A stretch of 64,000 nt of DNA from Spongiihabitans sp963422685 (GCA_963422685.1 OY730442.1:1240001-1304000); one strand, 5' to 3'; numbered from the stretch's first letter, positions 27,318 through 37,174 are shown. Notes: generated from the letters alone by a model not told the origin. Numbers and translations: made by a program.

Positions 27318-27383
27318 GATTTAATAAAGCGGTGAGTGTAAGAGATTATTGTTGACCCGGAAACGATAAAGCAGCATAAATAT

Positions 27384-29198
27384 TTACCCATGAAACCGGT
27401 TATAAATTCGCTGCGCCAATGCCGGGCTGATTCCGGGCACCCTGGTCAGATCTTCAACACCGGCACGTTTGATTTCCCGCAAACCGCCAAAATACCGTAA
27501 CAGATTCCGTCGGCGTGTATCGCCGACCCCGTCGATCTGCTCCAGCGGCGATCGGGTTCTGGCCTTTGCTCTTCTTTGGCGATGCCCGGTAATGGCAAAG
27601 CGATGCGCCTCATCTCGTATTTTTTGAATCAGATGGGAGGCGGGCGAGTTTCCTTTTGACTGAATCGGACGGGATTTATCGAGCAAATGAAATTGCTCTG
27701 CCCCGGCTTTGCGAGCAGGCCCCTTTGACACGCCCAACAGGGTTACCAGATTTATAATTTGCAGCTCGTTAAACACTTTTTCCGCCACGCCAAGCTGCCC
27801 CTGGCCGCCATCAATTATCACCAGGTCGGGTAGTTTTCCGTCGTTCTCCAGAACCCGCGTATAGCGCCTGGTGAGCACCTGTTCCATGGCGGCATAGTCA
27901 TCGCCCGGCGCAATAGCGGAAATATTGAATTTCCGATAATCAGATTTAACCGCCCCATGATTGTCGAACACCACGCAGGACCCGACGGTGCGCTCGCCCA
28001 GCGTATGACTAATATCAAAACATTCCATGCGCGCCGGCACTTCGTCCAGACACAACAGATCGGCCAGGGCTGAAAACTGCGCCGCTGTCTGGGTGCGTTC
28101 ATTAAGATGCCGCCTGAGATGATCCATGGTATTTATTCTTGCGGACTCTATCCACCGCGCACGATGGGCGCGGCAGCGCTGCCTGATTTGAACATTACGT
28201 TTGTTTTCAAGGGAAAATATCTGTTGCAGGGAACTCCTGCTCTGGATTGCCTCACTGATCAGTATCTCTGGCGGCATGGCTGACCCCAGATAGTTTTGCG
28301 GTAAAAAAGCCTCCAGCAATTGCTCCGGGCTTTGATCCAGAGGATTGGCCTGAAGATGAAATCGCCCTCCCAGATTTCTGCCCTGCCGGATTGACACCAC
28401 GCCAAAACAAACCAGCCCCGAAGCGGCCGCCACCGCAACCACGTCGGCGTCACTGGCCTGGGAGGAGACGTACTGGTTTCCCCGGATTCTCTGCAATAAT
28501 GCGATGCGGTCGCGGTATAAAGTCGCCGCCTCATAATTTAAATCTGCGGATGATTGCTCCATTTTCCCGGCCAGCTCCTCCATCAGGACGGAATCCTCCC
28601 CGGCCAGCATGGCTTTTGCCTGCCGGACATCTTCCAGATAGTGGTTTCGTTCAATTCGCCCCACGCACGGTGCGCTGCAGCGTTTTATCTGATGCTGTAA
28701 ACAGGGCCGGGAGCGATTTCTGAAAAAGGCATCGCTGCATTGCCGCAATCGAAATATTTTATGCAGATGCCCCAGCATCTCGCGCACCGCGCCGGCATTG
28801 GGATAGGGGCCGTAATATTTGCCGGGAAGCGAGCGCCGTCCGCGATAAAACGAAAAACGGGGAAACTGGTCATGTTCACTCAACCTGATGTATGGAAAGC
28901 TTTTATCGTCGCGCAGCGATATGTTGTATCGGGGGTGTTTATCCTTGATCAGATTGTTTTCCAGCAATAATGCTTCGCTTTCTGTGCGCGTTTGCTGGGT
29001 CTCGGCGCCGGCAATTTTCGACACCATCAACCTGGTTTTGGGCGTCAGGCCAGTATCTCTGAAATAGCTTTGCAATCGCTTCTTCAGATTCCCGGCCTTG
29101 CCGATATACAGCGTCTTGCCTTCCGCGTCGGAGAATAAATATACCCCGGGGTTTTCCGTCACCGTGTCCACAAATATTCCGGGATCAAATTTGTCCAT
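27384..29198 (-). CDS. uvrC: Excinuclease ABC subunit C
   Basis: UvrC makes both incisions around bulky lesions in UvrABC nucleotide excision repair. The 604-aa protein is standard in length. The N-terminal GIY-YIG nuclease reads GVYLFSDAEGKTLYIGKAG (about residues 18-36), a UVR coiled segment lies near 200-240, the C-terminal RNase-H-like nuclease includes MECFDISHTLGE and IIDGGQGQL, and tandem helix-hairpin-helix motifs close the protein. ATG 29198. pgsA follows 66 bp downstream. Confidence 0.97.
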   Translation of the reverse strand: MDKFDPGIFVDTVTENPGVYLFSDAEGKTLYIGKAGNLKKRLQSYFRDTGLTPKTRLMVSKIAGAETQQTRTESEALLLENNLIKDKHPRYNISLRDDKSFPYIRLSEHDQFPRFSFYRGRRSLPGKYYGPYPNAGAVREMLGHLHKIFRLRQCSDAFFRNRSRPCLQHQIKRCSAPCVGRIERNHYLEDVRQAKAMLAGEDSVLMEELAGKMEQSSADLNYEAATLYRDRIALLQRIRGNQYVSSQASDADVVAVAAASGLVCFGVVSIRQGRNLGGRFHLQANPLDQSPEQLLEAFLPQNYLGSAMPPEILISEAIQSRSSLQQIFSLENKRNVQIRQRCRAHRARWIESARINTMDHLRRHLNERTQTAAQFSALADLLCLDEVPARMECFDISHTLGERTVGSCVVFDNHGAVKSDYRKFNISAIAPGDDYAAMEQVLTRRYTRVLENDGKLPDLVIIDGGQGQLGVAEKVFNELQIINLVTLLGVSKGPARKAGAEQFHLLDKSRPIQSKGNSPASHLIQKIRDEAHRFAITGHRQRRAKARTRSPLEQIDGVGDTRRRNLLRYFGGLREIKRAGVEDLTRVPGISPALAQRIYNRFHG

Positions 29199-29366
29199 GT
29201 TTCACTGGCCTGGTTGTACATTTCGATGGTGACTGGTCGGGCATTTTGTTTGAGATGCCCGGATAATGGTACTGGCATCAGAGGCCCTGTTTTGAATGTG
29301 GCGATGGTCTGTCATAATTCCGCGTTCACTATTTCCCCCAATGACAATTACAGGAATCTTTTTGCA

Positions 29367-29927
29367 ATGAAAATATCCGCCTTTGAAACCCGGGTTGGCA
29401 GCTTGATGGAATATCAAGGAAAATTATGGCGCATTCTCAAGAAAAACCATGTCAAACCAGGCAAAGGCGGCGCATTTATCCAACTTGAAATGAAGTGTAT
29501 CAGTGATGGCACCAAACTTAACCAGCGGTTTCGCTCTGAAGATAAAATGGACAAGGCCCATATTGAGCCGCGCAATATGCAGTATCTTTATCGCGATGGC
29601 GAAAACTATGTGTTCATGGACAACCAAAACTATGAACAAATGTCCATAAACGCGGAGGAGCTTGAAGCCGAAGCGCCATACCTGTTAGCCAACACTGATG
29701 TACAGATAAACTTTCATAACCACCGCCCGATCGGGGTCGAGCTTCCGGCTGCTGTGGTTTTGCAGGTGGTTGAAACCGATGGCGTGGTCAGAGGCCAGAC
29801 CGCATCGGGCAGCGGCAAACCGGCCGTGCTTGAAACCGGTCATAAAGTGATCGTGCCCACCTTCATAACCGTGGGTGAAAAAGTCAGGATAAATACCGAC
29901 ACGGGTGAATACATGGAACGCGCCTAA
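29367..29927 (+). CDS. efp: Elongation factor P
   Basis: EF-P relieves ribosome stalling at polyproline stretches. From ATG 29367 it is 186 aa; a longer frame back to 29214 is not needed. The tip loop reads HVKPGKGGAFIQLEMK, with the modifiable Lys33. The KPGKGGAF...DGTKLNQRFR pattern and the C-terminal GSGKPAVLETG are closer to my memory of alphaproteobacterial EF-P than to E. coli EF-P (KPGKGQAF). No EpmA/EarP-type modification gene is nearby. It diverges from uvrC. Confidence 0.93.
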   Translation: MKISAFETRVGSLMEYQGKLWRILKKNHVKPGKGGAFIQLEMKCISDGTKLNQRFRSEDKMDKAHIEPRNMQYLYRDGENYVFMDNQNYEQMSINAEELEAEAPYLLANTDVQINFHNHRPIGVELPAAVVLQVVETDGVVRGQTASGSGKPAVLETGHKVIVPTFITVGEKVRINTDTGEYMERA

Positions 29928-30595
29928 TCATTATCACTTAAACCCGCTCCCGCCCCCGCCAGGCGCGAAGCCTCGGTGGCTGCAACATAGGTAAGATGTG
30001 CCCGGCCCTCCAGTTTTTCCCACAGGGCATCGTCGATGGCCACGCCGCCACTGGCTGCATCCAGCACCTTTCCCGGCGTTGGCCCGACATATTTTGATCT
30101 GGGCATTCGCGTGCAACGGAGCGCATCACAGATGTTAATATTCAGATCAGCCCGGTTTCCGCTTATTGCCAGCTGAGCGCGGTGAAATTCCAGGGTAACT
30201 GAAGACCATTCAAGTCGAATGGGTTGATCGGCAATCAATGCTTTTTGTCCGAGGAATCCGGCGGTCAGCACCGGATGGGCGATTTTCCCGGTCACTATCG
30301 GCTGCTGAGCCAGCATTTCCATACAATCGCACAGGCTGGGCCCGGTTAACAAGGGGCTTAGGGTTCCGGCCGGCGCCTGCCAGACTCCAGTCAACGACAT
30401 CGGCGCATAACCCCTTGAATTTTGATGATCATACCGGTCAAGCACGGCGTTCAAACCGTAAATACCATTCAGGCCAAACCCATGCAGCCAGCGAATGGCT
30501 TTCCCGACTTCGTCGGCCACACCCCAGGGTAATCCACAGCCACGCGCGGCTTTGCGCACGGTTTGCTCAATTTCATTGAGAGATCGATGCGTCAT
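29924..30595 (-). CDS. DUF3726-like protein of unknown function
   Basis: A 223-aa soluble protein opening with SLNEIEQTVRKAARGCGLPW, then VADEVGKAIRWLHGFGLNG. I associate this pattern with the uncharacterised DUF3726 family. There is no signal peptide or membrane segment and no recognised catalytic motif. The ATG overlaps the stop of the upstream 567-aa gene (ATGA), so the two are translationally coupled. Its own end overlaps the efp stop by four bases on the opposite strand. Function is unknown; I would not infer one from position. Confidence 0.6.
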   Translation of the reverse strand: MTHRSLNEIEQTVRKAARGCGLPWGVADEVGKAIRWLHGFGLNGIYGLNAVLDRYDHQNSRGYAPMSLTGVWQAPAGTLSPLLTGPSLCDCMEMLAQQPIVTGKIAHPVLTAGFLGQKALIADQPIRLEWSSVTLEFHRAQLAISGNRADLNINICDALRCTRMPRSKYVGPTPGKVLDAASGGVAIDDALWEKLEGRAHLTYVAATEASRLAGAGAGLSDND

Positions 30596-32295
30596 TGTGG
30601 CAATGGCGGATAAATCCAGTCATCGCTGTCAAACGCATGGAATTCATCGGGGAAAGGGGCGTGTTGGTACATATTAATTCGCACCCACCGATCAGACCTG
30701 GGGTCAAATTTATTCGCCCCGAAAAATGATAGCTTGCACCTGAGCAAATCAACCGGCACCGTTTGCGCCGAGATTAAATTGTCGCGGATTTCGCAATAGG
30801 GTAATTTTTCTGCGATTTGAATTCTTCGGATGCTGTGACGATGCCGGGGATGGCGTAACAAAAAACCGGCGATTTTTTCATCTTCCTCCAGCCCGTCGGC
30901 ATAGGCTGTCAAATCTGCATACAATGCGGCGATATCCCGCCCATAGGCGAGCGGATGTTCTTTTTCTGCGCCCGGTTCATCGAATCGTTCGCCAACTCTC
31001 GGTTCCAGTTTTTCCTCTGATACATACCAGAAACGGGCGCACTGATCCCGGTCCGAGTAATCCGGCTCAAGCGCCCAGGCATAATCGCGCCGAATTAATT
31101 TTATTGCCCGGGAAAGTTTCTGTGCGCCATTAACCGGAAAATACCGGGCCTCGTCAATGGCCATGGTATCGGCCAGATCGTCCACCAGCCAGCCATGCGG
31201 TTCAATCACTAACGTGACCACGAGCTCCTGCCCTTCAATGGAAAATTCCTGTTCAGACCATTTGACCAATGCGTCCCAGGGATAATCGACTTTCAGGCCC
31301 GAAGATCGAACATAGTGCATCAGTTTGCACAAATCCTGTTTCAATTCACTGATTCGTCCATTTTGTCGGGCATCCGCAGTATGCCAGCTCTCCACCCCTG
31401 ACATCATTCGTGAGACAAGCTCACTAAAGGTGGCCGATGTTTCGGTATTGCATTTTTCGATACTGCGCACCCTGGCCAGAGCGGTTTCTCTTGCCAGCAT
31501 CCAACTGTGTATCAAAGCCGGGTGCAAAATCAAAAATGGCGCCATACCCAAACCCGTTGAATTCCCCACGCCCAGTCTGCGCCGAAGGTGCGGGTGAATT
31601 TTCACCGCCCTGCCACCCCCGACCACCCGCGCCATGTGCTCCGCAATATCCACCGTGAATTTGCGTATCAGCCACACCGCCAGCAACTCCGCCCGGAATG
31701 GGGCATTAAACTCCGGCCGGTCGGCTATGCGCTCCCGGTCGCTGAGGCCGAACTTGCCATTGCCATACACCGCGGTGGTGCGCATCAGATAGCCCACGCT
31801 ATCGATCATGGCCGATTCGGGCTGTTTCCCATCAGCCAGACGACCGACGACATGCTCAAACAGACGCACGCTTCTGTTCGCCCGGGCCAGGACGAGTTCG
31901 GTTTGTGTGCAATGACCTGCTTCCTGCCGGGGCACATTCGCGCCCAGCCTTTCAATGTCGTGTGTAGTGGGCACACCATCGAACAAGGTGAAGGCCGCGT
32001 CCCATTCCGTTGCGATTACCCGGTCGGATCGTTTTTCCGGGGCGAGATCGTTGGCGTAACAAATCAGCGAATAGGTGCGGGTCGGGCCGTGCGCGGCGTA
32101 TACCCCGACCCCTACGCCGTTATCGTCAACGTCCCAGGTTGTCTGCTCAAATCGCCATCGCTCACTTTTCAGATAGCGCAGCAACGCCCGCATAAAACTC
32201 AATCGGGTCTGATGAAAGCATCCCATCCGCGGTAGACGCATGAGGCAAGCCGGCGGCCGCAGGGGTATTTTTGTCGAGCTGGCAACAGGCGGCAT
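30592..32295 (-). CDS. Unassigned 567-aa protein coupled to the DUF3726-like gene
   Basis: I do not recognise a family. The likely soluble protein may start at ATG 32295 or at a later Met; LPRMGCFHQTRLSFMRALLR looks like a well-kept N-terminal segment. Notable stretches are YSLICYANDLAPEKRSDRVI, DSVGYLMRTTAVYGNGKFG, RAELLAVWLIRKFTVDIAEH, GNSTGLGMAPFLILHPALIH and the C-terminal DRWVRINMYQHAPFPDEFHA. No Walker, zinc or Rossmann motif is evident. The stop overlaps the DUF3726 ATG. It begins about 150 bp from the 3' end of rnpB on the same strand. Confidence 0.7.
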   Translation of the reverse strand: MPPVASSTKIPLRPPACLMRLPRMGCFHQTRLSFMRALLRYLKSERWRFEQTTWDVDDNGVGVGVYAAHGPTRTYSLICYANDLAPEKRSDRVIATEWDAAFTLFDGVPTTHDIERLGANVPRQEAGHCTQTELVLARANRSVRLFEHVVGRLADGKQPESAMIDSVGYLMRTTAVYGNGKFGLSDRERIADRPEFNAPFRAELLAVWLIRKFTVDIAEHMARVVGGGRAVKIHPHLRRRLGVGNSTGLGMAPFLILHPALIHSWMLARETALARVRSIEKCNTETSATFSELVSRMMSGVESWHTADARQNGRISELKQDLCKLMHYVRSSGLKVDYPWDALVKWSEQEFSIEGQELVVTLVIEPHGWLVDDLADTMAIDEARYFPVNGAQKLSRAIKLIRRDYAWALEPDYSDRDQCARFWYVSEEKLEPRVGERFDEPGAEKEHPLAYGRDIAALYADLTAYADGLEEDEKIAGFLLRHPRHRHSIRRIQIAEKLPYCEIRDNLISAQTVPVDLLRCKLSFFGANKFDPRSDRWVRINMYQHAPFPDEFHAFDSDDWIYPPLPQ

Positions 32296-32443
32296 TTTGC
32301 AGATTTCGATTAAAACTGGCAGCTTTCAAGACAGCGGATAATAACGATTGCGGTACGCCGGAATAACCGCAGTCCGGCGCTTATAACCCGCAACCTGATT
32401 CAACACAACCATTTGCCGACAATGCGCTGACGGCCGGAATAAG

Positions 32444-32829
32444 CGGGAGCCGGTCGATAAGCCGGGTTCTGTCGAGAACAGTTATTCATCTGGATCGTTT
32501 GTCGCCAAACGCCTCAAGCAACCTACCCGGATCCAGCGCGGGCAACGCCAATGGATCCCTATTCGGTCTTGCTCCGGGTGGGGTTTACCCTGCCGCCATT
32601 GTTACCAATAGCGCGGTGCGCTCTTACCGCACCTTTTCACCCTTACCATGCGATTCAATTCATTGAAAACATGGCGGTATATTTTCTGTGGCACTGGCCG
32701 TCGGTTTTCACCGCCCAGGCATTACCTGGCACCCTGCCCTGTGGAGCCCGGACTTTCCTCCCTGTTCACCACCCCGGGTATACGCAACCAGCCAGGCGGT
32801 CAACAGCGCAACTGTTTAACCAACTCCCG
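32444..32829 (-). ncRNA. rnpB: RNase P RNA (M1, type A)
   Basis: The catalytic RNA of RNase P, which trims tRNA 5' leaders. Minus-strand hallmarks are GAGGAAAGTCCGGGCTCC, CAGGGTGCCAGGTAATGCC, AAGGGTGAAAAGGTGCGGTA, CACCCGGAGCAAGACC and GAACCCGGCTTATCGACC. A 12-bp terminal helix P1 pairs CGGGAGTTGGTT (5' end near 32829) with GACCGGCTCCCG (3' end near 32444). The ends are set from that helix. It lies downstream of the rsmI gene on the same strand, a common gammaproteobacterial order. Confidence 0.95.
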
Positions 32830-32973
32830 ACCCGAGGGTAATGGATTCGTGCCGGGAAAACAATGTTTACAATTTGCCGTTGAGAATGTAATGCCACTGT
32901 CATCAAGTGATCCCGGCCAACCTGATGATAAAATTATTACAGTGCTATTCAATACACAATCTGCGCACCGAAT

Positions 32974-33813
32974 CTACTTTCCCGGTTGAAGCGCGATTTT
33001 ATATAGTTTGTTTTTGTTAACCCTGAAAGTTTCCGCCACAATCTTGCAGGCCGTTTTAACCGGCATTTCATTGACCAGCAATGCCAGCAGCCCGACCGCC
33101 CGGTCCAATTCCAGATCATTGTCTGGAGCCGCACAGACGACAATCACAAACTCGCCTTTTTGATTAACCGGATTCTGGCCGATTTGCGCAATCAGATTTT
33201 TGAATTCGCCGAAATAAAAAGTTTCGAACTTCTTGCTTATTTCCCTGGCCACCACCGCGATTCTGTCCATGCCAAAACAGGTGGCCATCGCTTGCAGCGA
33301 CGGCATAATGCGGTGGCTGGACTCATAGAATATTAAAGTACGACTTGTATTTTTCAATCGATCCAGTGTTTGCAGGCGTTGTTGCGGTTTTGCCGGCAAA
33401 AATCCTTCAAAACAAAAGCGGTCCGTGGCCAGACCCGATGCGCACAGCGCGGCTATGAGCGCACTGGGTCCGGGAATCGGGGAAACATTTATTCCATTAT
33501 TTCTGGCCGCATGCACCAAACCATACCCGGGGTCGCTGATCAACGGGGTTCCAGCATCGCTGATCAGCGCAATGTCGGCGCCGTTTTGTAGCATGTGGAT
33601 GACTTTTGGGATTTCCGCATTCTCGTTTTGATCGTGGAATGATCGGGTTTTTGTCGATATGCCATAATGCGACAGTAGTCTGGCCGCGTGTCGGGTGTCT
33701 TCAGCCAGGATCAGCTTTACCCGGGTTAATATTGCTATTGCCCGACTGCTCAGGTCGCCCAGATTGCCGATAGGCGTTGCGACTATGTATAAACTGCCAA
33801 TTTTGCTGTCCAT
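32974..33813 (-). CDS. rsmI: 16S rRNA (cytidine1402-2'-O)-methyltransferase
   Basis: RsmI methylates the ribose of C1402 in 16S rRNA. It is a tetrapyrrole-methylase-fold enzyme, 279 aa. Signatures are LYIVATPIGNLGDLS at the N-terminus, the AEDTRHAARLLSHYGI segment, ISDAGTPLISDPGYGLV, and IPGPSALIAALCASGL. It diverges from lpoA with a 60-bp gap, and rnpB follows downstream; both linkages are conserved in gammaproteobacteria. Confidence 0.96.
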   Translation of the reverse strand: MDSKIGSLYIVATPIGNLGDLSSRAIAILTRVKLILAEDTRHAARLLSHYGISTKTRSFHDQNENAEIPKVIHMLQNGADIALISDAGTPLISDPGYGLVHAARNNGINVSPIPGPSALIAALCASGLATDRFCFEGFLPAKPQQRLQTLDRLKNTSRTLIFYESSHRIMPSLQAMATCFGMDRIAVVAREISKKFETFYFGEFKNLIAQIGQNPVNQKGEFVIVVCAAPDNDLELDRAVGLLALLVNEMPVKTACKIVAETFRVNKNKLYKIALQPGK

Positions 33814-33873
33814 GGAATTCTCGTATACTTTGGGCTTTATTAACCGTTACCAGATATTCCAGAATATATCAAT

Positions 33874-36051
33874 ATGACCTCCGCTGGCCTATTGCATTCG
33901 GTCAGGCCGCAAAATCGGTATGAGACAGAAACCGGTGCGGCAGCATGGATAAGAATACTCTTGGCCGGATGGGTGTTTTTAATGCTCACCAACTGCGCAC
34001 CCGCGCCGGTCTACGTACCCGCTGTTGAACCAGCACCTGCGCCAGAAGCAGTCATACAGCCGCCGGGCCCAATCATTAAAGACGAAGAAGCGCCTGAAGC
34101 GGTGACTTATCCCATGGAGCCGGATACCCGGATTGATCATCAGATTATGCCTGTGGATGACCCGTGGGAGTTGCTGTCCCGGGCCGGTATTGCCGCCGAC
34201 AGCGAGGCATCGGCGTTACGGGTCCGAGCCATCGCTGAATTTATACATCGCGGTCAGCGCCATACAGCGCGGTCGGTGATCGAAGAATTAAAGAATTATC
34301 CGCTCACCAGTGAACAACGTATTTCCCTGCAAATAATTCAGGGCCAACTCGCCGGGGCGGCGGGCCGGCATGAAAAAGCGATTTCGCTGTTAAGTACGAT
34401 CAACCGCAGCCGTATAGTCAACATGGATGGCCGGCAGCAGCTACTCAAAACACTCTCGACCGCACAAATCGCCCTGGGTCGAAAGTCTGATGCGGTGACC
34501 TCCCTGCTGGAGCTTGACCTTTTACTTGCCGACCAGGTGCAGCTTGAAAATCAACACACCATACTGACATTGTTGCAGTCCATGGATGCACTGAACCTGT
34601 TATTGCTGAAAGAAAACTCGTCAAATCCCGTGCTTGCAGGCTGGATAGCATTGACCGACACATTGAAAACGACCACCCCCATGCTGCGCCAGACAGATCT
34701 GGATAATTGGCGGTTGATTTATCCCCATCACCCTGCCCGGCGTTACTTGTCAAATCAGAGCGGGGGATGGTTTGAACCGGGTGCGCACAAAGAAATTGCC
34801 CTGCTGCTCCCGCTCACATCTCCCTATGGCAGTGCTGCCCGTGCTTTTTATGATGGATTCATGCAGGCGCACAGTGATAATTTTTCATCGCGGCCGCCAC
34901 GCATAATTTTATACGATGTCGGCGAAGAGCATTATCTCACACCATTTTATTACCAGACAGCGGTCAATCAGGGCGCCGATTTTATCGTTGGGCCCCTGGG
35001 GCGCAAGGCGGCTGATGCCCTGCTTTCCACCCGGCAACCCGAGGTTGCTACATTATTAATTGCCGATATCCTGCCTGGATATGCGACCGACAATTTATTT
35101 GGAATCAGCCTGTCCCCAGAGCAAGAGGCGCGCCAGGTTGCTGACCGGGCTTTTGCCGACGGTCACCGACGGGCCACAGTTTTTCGCGCCGACGGTGAAT
35201 GGGGAGCGCGAGTCGCCACCGCATTTATTTCCCGATGGCAGGATTTGGGGGGCGTCGTTGTGAAATCCGCTTCTTTCCCGGTCAACATCCCGGACTACTC
35301 CCCAGTGATACGAGAATTTCTCGGTCTGGATAAAAGCATCGCCAGGCAGCGATTATTGCAGGCGCAAGTGGGAACCCGGCTGCATTTTTCGCCGCGGCGG
35401 AACGAAGATATGGATGTGTTGTTTTTAGCCGCAAATGCAGAGCAGTCCCGATTGGTGGTGCCCCAGCTACGCTTTTTCCAGGCGCATGACTTGCCGATTT
35501 ATGCTACCTCATACGTCTACAGCGGCACGCCGGACCCGGCTGTGGACGCCGATCTTGATGGTCTGGTGCTGGGTGACATGAAATGGATGTTCGACTCAGT
35601 GGCATCATACAAACTGGCAGTCGCTGAAAAAAAGGCGCTCAGGTCGGCGCAAAATTCTCAAACCGGCGCCGTTGCAGCCCCCGATGCGGCTGGCCCCGAA
35701 AGTGTGTCCGCCGGGGTATCCGGCGAAACCCCGGTTGAGACAGAAAATCTGCCGGAAAGGCTGCATGAAAAAAACGAAAACCAGACAATGGCTGAGCAAA
35801 ATCCGTATAAAAATTCCGAACTTAACCGTCTGTATGCCCTTGGACTGCAAAGCTATGAAATCGTCCCGCGACTGCAAAGGCTGCGAAATAACAGTCGGGA
35901 CAGGTTCTTTGGGAAAGCCATGACAGTGAGTGTGGCTGAAGATGGCAATGTGGTCCGGCATCCAGTATGGGCGCGATTTTCATCCGGTCTGGCCGAGCCT
36001 GTGGATCCGGTTACCTGGGTCAATACGAACGCGGCCAGGGCGGCCAATTAA
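33874..36051 (+). CDS. lpoA: Penicillin-binding protein activator LpoA
   Basis: LpoA is an outer-membrane lipoprotein that stimulates PBP1A. The 725-aa sequence has a hydrophobic signal followed by the lipobox LTNC near residues 38-41, a proline-rich stretch, helical TPR-like repeats (about 90-290) and a C-terminal periplasmic-binding-protein-like domain starting around EIALLLPLTSPYGSAARAFY. An Ala/Glu-rich insert near 590-645 (QTGAVAAPDAAGPES) is probably a disordered loop. The start ATG 33874 leaves a long n-region before the signal; a later start is possible. yraN begins four bases after the stop. Confidence 0.9.
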   Translation: MTSAGLLHSVRPQNRYETETGAAAWIRILLAGWVFLMLTNCAPAPVYVPAVEPAPAPEAVIQPPGPIIKDEEAPEAVTYPMEPDTRIDHQIMPVDDPWELLSRAGIAADSEASALRVRAIAEFIHRGQRHTARSVIEELKNYPLTSEQRISLQIIQGQLAGAAGRHEKAISLLSTINRSRIVNMDGRQQLLKTLSTAQIALGRKSDAVTSLLELDLLLADQVQLENQHTILTLLQSMDALNLLLLKENSSNPVLAGWIALTDTLKTTTPMLRQTDLDNWRLIYPHHPARRYLSNQSGGWFEPGAHKEIALLLPLTSPYGSAARAFYDGFMQAHSDNFSSRPPRIILYDVGEEHYLTPFYYQTAVNQGADFIVGPLGRKAADALLSTRQPEVATLLIADILPGYATDNLFGISLSPEQEARQVADRAFADGHRRATVFRADGEWGARVATAFISRWQDLGGVVVKSASFPVNIPDYSPVIREFLGLDKSIARQRLLQAQVGTRLHFSPRRNEDMDVLFLAANAEQSRLVVPQLRFFQAHDLPIYATSYVYSGTPDPAVDADLDGLVLGDMKWMFDSVASYKLAVAEKKALRSAQNSQTGAVAAPDAAGPESVSAGVSGETPVETENLPERLHEKNENQTMAEQNPYKNSELNRLYALGLQSYEIVPRLQRLRNNSRDRFFGKAMTVSVAEDGNVVRHPVWARFSSGLAEPVDPVTWVNTNAARAAN

Positions 36052-36054
36052 AAT

Positions 36055-36417
36055 TTGAGAACCGCCCACCTGCAACGCGGAGACGAGGTTGAATCGACCG
36101 TATTGAACTATCTGCAATCCCGAGGTTTAAAATTGATGGAAAAAAACTACCGAACCCGATACGGGGAAATCGACCTGGTGATGATGGACCGGCAGGATCT
36201 GGTATTTGTCGAGGTGCGGTACCGTAAAAATGACTTGTTTGGCGGCGCGGCGCAAAGCGTCAATTTAACCAAACAACTGAAAATTCGGCGCACCGCGCAG
36301 ACCTTCCTGCAAAAAAATCCTGCCGGGGAATTTAATGGCTGCCGGTTCGATGTGGTGGCGGTGTGCGGGCAGCCGCCGGATTACAAAATTGACTGGGTCA
36401 GCAACGCGTTTGAATGA
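36055..36417 (+). CDS. yraN: YraN family (UPF0102) nuclease-like protein
   Basis: A 120-aa protein of the UPF0102 family, with the endonuclease-like fold. Conserved motifs are NYRTRYGEIDLVMMD and LVFVEVRYRKN, an E...D...ExK-type arrangement. It starts at TTG 36055, just after the lpoA stop, with no better ATG in front of the conserved region. The lpoA-yraN pair is standard in gammaproteobacteria. The exact cellular role is unsettled. diaA, often next, is absent here. Confidence 0.9.
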   Translation: MRTAHLQRGDEVESTVLNYLQSRGLKLMEKNYRTRYGEIDLVMMDRQDLVFVEVRYRKNDLFGGAAQSVNLTKQLKIRRTAQTFLQKNPAGEFNGCRFDVVAVCGQPPDYKIDWVSNAFE

Positions 36418-36550
36418 TTTTCACCATCCATTGCCAGAAAACATGAATCATCAACAAACATCCTGTACCCGATATATACTATTGCCAACAGGAAGTCTTT
36501 CAAGACCGCGCCCATATCAATGACCTCCATAAACCGTTGAGAGAGTAAAC

Positions 36551-37174
36551 ATGGTCAACATATGCAATAATCGAAAAGTTTCGTTAAAAACCCTTTGTTT
36601 CACCCTGCTTGCGTTGTGCTTGGCCCAACTGCTGACCGCCTGTGTGCCGCTGGTGGTCGGCGCAGCCGCAGTATCCGCTGTTGATCTGGCGCTTGAACGA
36701 CGCACAATTGGCAGGAATATCGACGACAATTCACTGGAAATAAAATTACGCTCAAATTATAAAACGGAGCCCCGGCTTGGCCCGCCAGTGAACATAAGCG
36801 TAACGATTATCAATGGTATCGTGTTATTGACCGGGGAAGTCCACACCGATGAACAGCGTCAACTGGCGGGCCAGCTGCCGGAACAATACATTGAAACCCG
36901 CAAGGTGGTTAACGAAATCGAACTGTCTGGAAAAACCAGTTTGACCAGCCGGGTGAATGATTCGTACATCACCGGCAAAGTCAAAACCAGATTACTGCAA
37001 GCCGAGGATGTCCCATCCAGCAATATCAAGGTGGTTACCGAGCGCGGCCGGGTATATTTATTGGGGTTGGTTACCCCAGCCGAAGCAAACACTGCTGTAA
37101 ACGTGGCAAAATCCGTGCGCGGTGTGACCCATATCATCAAGGTTTTCGAATATATCGAACCCGAAGATAATTGA
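36551..37174 (+). CDS. dolP: Dual BON-domain outer-membrane lipoprotein (DolP/YraP-like)
   Basis: DolP supports outer-membrane integrity and BAM function. The 207-aa protein has a signal peptide with lipobox LLTAC (cysteine at about residue 31), a short linker, then two BON domains at about 60-125 (ISVTIINGIVLLTGEVHTDE) and 140-200 (KVVTERGRVYLLGLVTPAEA). It keeps the lpoA-yraN-dolP order, with the diaA slot reduced to a 133-bp gap. The stop overlaps the possible TTG start of the next gene. Confidence 0.9.
   Translation: MVNICNNRKVSLKTLCFTLLALCLAQLLTACVPLVVGAAAVSAVDLALERRTIGRNIDDNSLEIKLRSNYKTEPRLGPPVNISVTIINGIVLLTGEVHTDEQRQLAGQLPEQYIETRKVVNEIELSGKTSLTSRVNDSYITGKVKTRLLQAEDVPSSNIKVVTERGRVYLLGLVTPAEANTAVNVAKSVRGVTHIIKVFEYIEPEDN

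Noticed and set aside
31588..32235. 215-codon plus-strand frame opposite the 567-aa gene
   Set aside because: Composition (Arg/Pro/His-rich) suggests a shadow; the minus-strand frame is longer and coupled to its neighbour.
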